Positions 4,197 through 5,492 of a stretch of 5,492 bases of DNA are shown in pieces. The DNA is taken from contig JALSTO010000010.1 in the NCBI GenBank assembly GCA_026983685.1, forward strand, positions 1 through 5,492, written 5' to 3'. The first letter of the stretch is position 1. Each line of letters starts with the position of its first letter. Source of the DNA: Aquificaceae bacterium. Its GTDB lineage: Bacteria; Aquificota; Aquificia; Aquificales; Aquificaceae. Both the position numbers and the translations under genes were made by a program. The notes beneath the pieces were generated by a model. It was given only the letters and a program-made list of their open reading frames with translations. It was not told where the DNA came from and searched no databases.

Positions 4197-5492
4197 ATGT
4201 ACGCTCTGATCCAAAAACACAAGAGGCTTGCCGCGATAGTTATAGCGGTTGCATCCCTCTCCTTCCTTTTCTGGATGTTCAGCGTTGCGGATCTGAAGCA
4301 AATGTTCGGTCTGAAGAGGTGTGTTGCTGATGTTGAAGGCTCCTGTATAACTCCAAGGGAGTTCAGATACGAGCTCCTGAAGTATGCAAACCTCATGGAG
4401 AAGGAAGACCTGAGGTCTCTCGTGAAAAGACAGGTTCTGTACAGCCTTATAAACAGGGAGGCTTTCTACATAAAGGCTCTCAGGCTTGGGATAGTTGCCT
4501 CTGACAGGGAGGTTTACGATGCAATAAGGAATGACAGTAGCTTTCAGGAAGGAGGAAAGTTCAGTCTGCGGAAGTACAGGGAGACCCTTGAAAGGGCGGG
4601 GTTTACCCCTGCTGAGTACGAGACATACCTGAAAAAGCTTCTAACCGTTAGGAAGCTCATCAGGTTCATAGAGATGGGGACCTATCTGACCGATAGGGAG
4701 ATTGAGTTTCAGGAGAGGATCCTCGCAACACGTTTTTTTGGCAGAGCTTACCTGATATCTCCTGAGAGGATAAAGCCTTCTTCCTCTCCCACGGAAAAGG
4801 AGCTCAGGGAGTTTTACACCAAGAACAGGGACAGGTTCAGGGTTCCGGAGAAGAAGGTTTATAGACTCTGGAAGACGGAAAAGAAGGAGAAAGCCCACTC
4901 CCTTTACAGCCAGATAAAGAAGGGACGTGTGCCTGAAGGTGGTAGGAAGCTTGAGGGTAGAGAGCTTGATACCCTTCCCGGGCAGGTCCTCCAAGCTTTG
5001 AAGAGCCTGCGAGTAGATAGACCTTACACGCTCACAAAGTCGGGGGAGACTTACTACATTCTCCTTCTGGAAAAGGTTGAGCCTGAGAGGGTGAAGAGCT
5101 TTGAGGAGGCTAAGGAGGAGATTGAAAGGCTTTACTTTGAGGAGGAAAAGGAGAAGCTTTCCTTCAAGAAGGCAAGAGAGATAAAGGATGCACTTGCAAA
5201 AGGTAGGAGGGTTGACTTAAAGCCTCTGAGGTTTGAGGAAACCAGCCTTGATGAGTTCATGAAGCTCTTCAGAATACAGGGGGAAGAGGTCCTGAGGCTT
5301 GTCTTTTCGGAGGAGAAGGTCTTCGGACCTTACAAAACAGGTGGGGGCTACGTTGTGCTCTACATAGAGAAGAGAGTGCTATCTGAGGAAGGCGTGAAGA
5401 ACATGACCGCTCTTAAGGAGAGCCTGAAAAAGGCAAAGCTTGACAGTCTGCTGAACCTCTTTGCGGACAGCCTTCTGAAGAGTATGGATGTT
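4197..5492 (+). CDS. PpiD/SurA-like membrane-anchored periplasmic folding factor (3' end outside window)
   Basis: Translation from the ATG at 4197 runs 432 codons without a stop to the window edge. The N-terminus has a basic stretch (KHKR, 7-10) and one hydrophobic segment (about 11-30), the single inner-membrane anchor of PpiD-type proteins, leaving the rest in the periplasm. Residues 42-180 match the SurA/PpiD N-terminal chaperone domain: a VADVEGSCITPREF opening in place of 'VNGxxIsxxEF', then helices with a GFTPAEYETYLKKLL segment. Residues about 218-295 correspond to a parvulin-type isomerase domain that looks shortened, without the usual GGDLG-type block, so isomerase activity is doubtful. 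FGPYKTGGGYVVLYIEKRV (376-394) fits the second, C-terminal half of PpiD proteins. Cys42 and Cys50 could form a disulfide. No upstream in-frame start exists (TAA at 4182), and the Shine-Dalgarno is weak. It follows the tRNA by 24 nt with no terminator, so co-transcription is likely. Confidence 0.87.
   Translation, partial: MYALIQKHKRLAAIVIAVASLSFLFWMFSVADLKQMFGLKRCVADVEGSCITPREFRYELLKYANLMEKEDLRSLVKRQVLYSLINREAFYIKALRLGIVASDREVYDAIRNDSSFQEGGKFSLRKYRETLERAGFTPAEYETYLKKLLTVRKLIRFIEMGTYLTDREIEFQERILATRFFGRAYLISPERIKPSSSPTEKELREFYTKNRDRFRVPEKKVYRLWKTEKKEKAHSLYSQIKKGRVPEGGRKLEGRELDTLPGQVLQALKSLRVDRPYTLTKSGETYYILLLEKVEPERVKSFEEAKEEIERLYFEEEKEKLSFKKAREIKDALAKGRRVDLKPLRFEETSLDEFMKLFRIQGEEVLRLVFSEEKVFGPYKTGGGYVVLYIEKRVLSEEGVKNMTALKESLKKAKLDSLLNLFADSLLKSMDV

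Noticed and set aside
4110..4396. Two minus-strand frames of 63 and 71 codons over the tRNA and the start of the PpiD-like gene
   Set aside because: They are antisense to the tRNA and to a well-supported coding sequence. The RREESNLRPGTYEIPALTT-like end is the usual antisense-tRNA artefact.
4641..4994. 117-codon minus-strand frame inside the PpiD-like gene
   Set aside because: It is a shadow of the long plus-strand coding sequence, with no motif or start signal.

Overview
The window looks like chromosomal DNA from a thermophilic bacterium of the Aquificales type (Aquifex / Hydrogenobacter / Thermocrinis relatives). This is inferred from the protein styles, the heavy use of AGG/AGA for arginine and ATA for isoleucine, the Lys/Glu-rich proteins, and a sigma-54 activator that reads like the Aquifex NtrC4 (NtrX-like) regulator. 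No database search was possible, so the genus is not fixed.

Layout, left to right: the start of ileS (minus strand, cut by the window edge); a divergent promoter region; hup (HU-family DNA-bending protein, plus) followed by rsmE (16S rRNA m3U methyltransferase, plus); an NtrC/NtrX-type response regulator (minus) whose end overlaps the end of rsmE by 23 bp; a 490-bp non-coding region (2842-3331); a small unknown gene and a hotdog-fold thioesterase gene (both minus, overlapping by 17 bp); a tRNA gene with anticodon CAU (plus); and, 24 nt later, a membrane-anchored PpiD/SurA-type periplasmic chaperone (plus), still open at the window's right edge.

The most striking part is the non-coding region, which I interpret as the chromosomal replication origin (oriC). 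It holds six forward DnaA-box-like 9-mers at an exact 11-bp period (starts 2858, 2869, 2880, 2891, 2902, 2913), including two perfect TTATCCACA boxes. Six reverse boxes follow (2926, 2958, 3042, 3052, 3137, 3221). Interleaved with the reverse boxes are seven copies of a second motif, consensus ATAAGTTATTGATA, that fits the reverse complement of the E. coli IHF consensus (two perfect, five with one mismatch). Boxes and 14-mers form three tandem 84-85 bp units with almost invariant spacing: box, 12-13 bp, 14-mer, 36 bp, 14-mer, 36 bp, next box. On the right the array ends in a short GC-rich patch and an AT-rich tract (about 13% G+C over 3281-3340) that could be the unwinding element, with a possible run of DnaA-trios.

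The genes are mostly housekeeping functions (translation, nucleoid structure, envelope folding). Two intergenic spots look like compact divergent promoters sharing a palindromic element: TTGCAA between ileS and hup, and TATAATTATA between the thioesterase and tRNA genes.
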